Positions 38,326-38,717 of a stretch of 38,717 bases of DNA are shown here, in pieces (positions within the stretch are counted from its first letter, which is position 1; each line of letters begins with the position of its first letter). The position numbers were made by a program, and so were the translations under genes. The DNA comes from Calditrichota bacterium (GTDB lineage: Bacteria > Calditrichota > Calditrichia > RBG-13-44-9 > J075). Under the pieces are notes generated by a model, which was not told the DNA's origin, did no database searches, and worked only from the letters and a program-made list of their open reading frames with translations. Where the stretch lies: contig JAGRBF010000005.1 of the NCBI GenBank assembly GCA_020434205.1, forward strand, positions 1-38,717, in the 5' to 3' direction.

Positions 38326-38717
38326 ATGCGCCGTTTGTCGATTTTTCTTATGCTGGTTCTCACAGGATGCGCCGTTGGACCGCAAAAAACCGGCGGATTG
38401 TCCCATCCGGATTCCCAGTCGCCGGAAACCGGCACCTACCCCGATCGCAAGATCGTCATTACTGCGGCAATGGAACTGGAAAGTGAGGCGCCGGAAAGCC
38501 TTAATGCCGTTCTGGCCGCCCTGGCGATGCGCAATGAGGGTTATATCCTGTCCTCGGGCGACGGGCAGGCAACCCTGCGCATTCCCTTCAGCCGCTTTTA
38601 TACGGTGCTGGACACTGTGGCAAAACTTGGAGAGGTGGTCCATCAACACATCGAAGGTCGGGAGGTAACCGAAGCGTATTACGATATTTCCCTGCGCCTG
38701 GAAAGCACCCTCGCATC
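38326..38717 (+). CDS. DUF4349-type lipoprotein, 5' part only
   Basis: The frame opens at ATG 38326, 6 nt after a perfect GGAGG, and stays open to the window end (130 codons). MRRLSIFLMLVLTGCAVG is a lipoprotein signal with Cys15. The following part, KIVITAAMELESEAPESLNAVLAALAMRNEGYILSSGDG, ATLRIPFSRFYTVLDTVAKLGEVVHQHIEGREVTEAYYDISLRL, matches the first half of DUF4349 domains (normally followed by a coiled coil and a membrane helix). Function unknown; the family consists of envelope-attached proteins. Nothing can be said of its C-terminus. Confidence 0.8.
   Translation, partial: MRRLSIFLMLVLTGCAVGPQKTGGLSHPDSQSPETGTYPDRKIVITAAMELESEAPESLNAVLAALAMRNEGYILSSGDGQATLRIPFSRFYTVLDTVAKLGEVVHQHIEGREVTEAYYDISLRLESTLA

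Overview
The window looks like chromosomal DNA from a Gram-negative heterotroph of the FCB group, most likely a Calditrichota/KSB1-type lineage. Three secreted proteins end in a 'YPNPFNP' FlgD-like/type IX (T9SS) sorting domain. There are many lipoprotein signals, an HtrA protease, a MurE with the meso-diaminopimelate motif, and moderately high GC. There are no phage, plasmid, CRISPR, rRNA or tRNA features. The lineage call is inference from protein style, not a phylogenetic result.

Layout. 1-1349 (minus): metY (cut by the window edge) behind a SAM-I riboswitch and terminator, preceded by a separate promoter-to-terminator unit of about 180 nt. 1475-3050 (plus): a sensor histidine kinase. 3094-4040: a DoxX-like membrane protein and a triplicated repeat. 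4063-10291 (minus): peptide deformylase-like, esterase, amidohydrolase lipoprotein, DHFR-like reductase, GH92 mannosidase, small lipoprotein. 10386-12374 (plus): padR-MATE efflux operon with a visible operator. 12381-18921 (minus): YdeI-like, GyrI-like, LysE exporter, GH2 glycosidase, LLM oxidoreductase, DinB. 19075-21617 (plus): htrA and an OmpR-type response regulator. 21689-28672: beta-helix T9SS protein (minus), SDR (plus), T9SS GH13 amylase and lipoprotein GH13 amylase (both minus). 28916-38717 (plus): nagD, a BLUF photosensor, a HAD phosphatase with an apparent CTG start, a NAGPA-type lipoprotein, a T9SS VIT-VWA protein, a TrpF-like protein, murE, rraB, a small membrane protein, a hydrolase remnant on the minus strand, and the start of a DUF4349 lipoprotein.

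Function. Much of the window serves the cell envelope and glycan scavenging: GH92, GH2, two GH13 enzymes, NAGPA, an esterase, an amidohydrolase and NagD, mostly secreted or lipid-anchored. Regulation is unusually readable. The best structured hypothesis is a dispersed envelope-stress circuit. The kinase (1620), htrA (19181) and regulator (20943) are up to 19 kb apart, but CTTCAT-type boxes sit upstream of all three. The first two carry the same tandem arrangement, CTTCAT-N5-CTTMAT, abutting a TTG -35-like hexamer.

Intergenic DNA is rich in repeats. A MITE-like family has long (about 260 bp) and internally deleted (about 120 bp) copies, the short form being triplicated in tandem. There are also large perfect or near-perfect palindromes and an inverted GGGCGTGTTG family, one copy of which supplies the end of murE.
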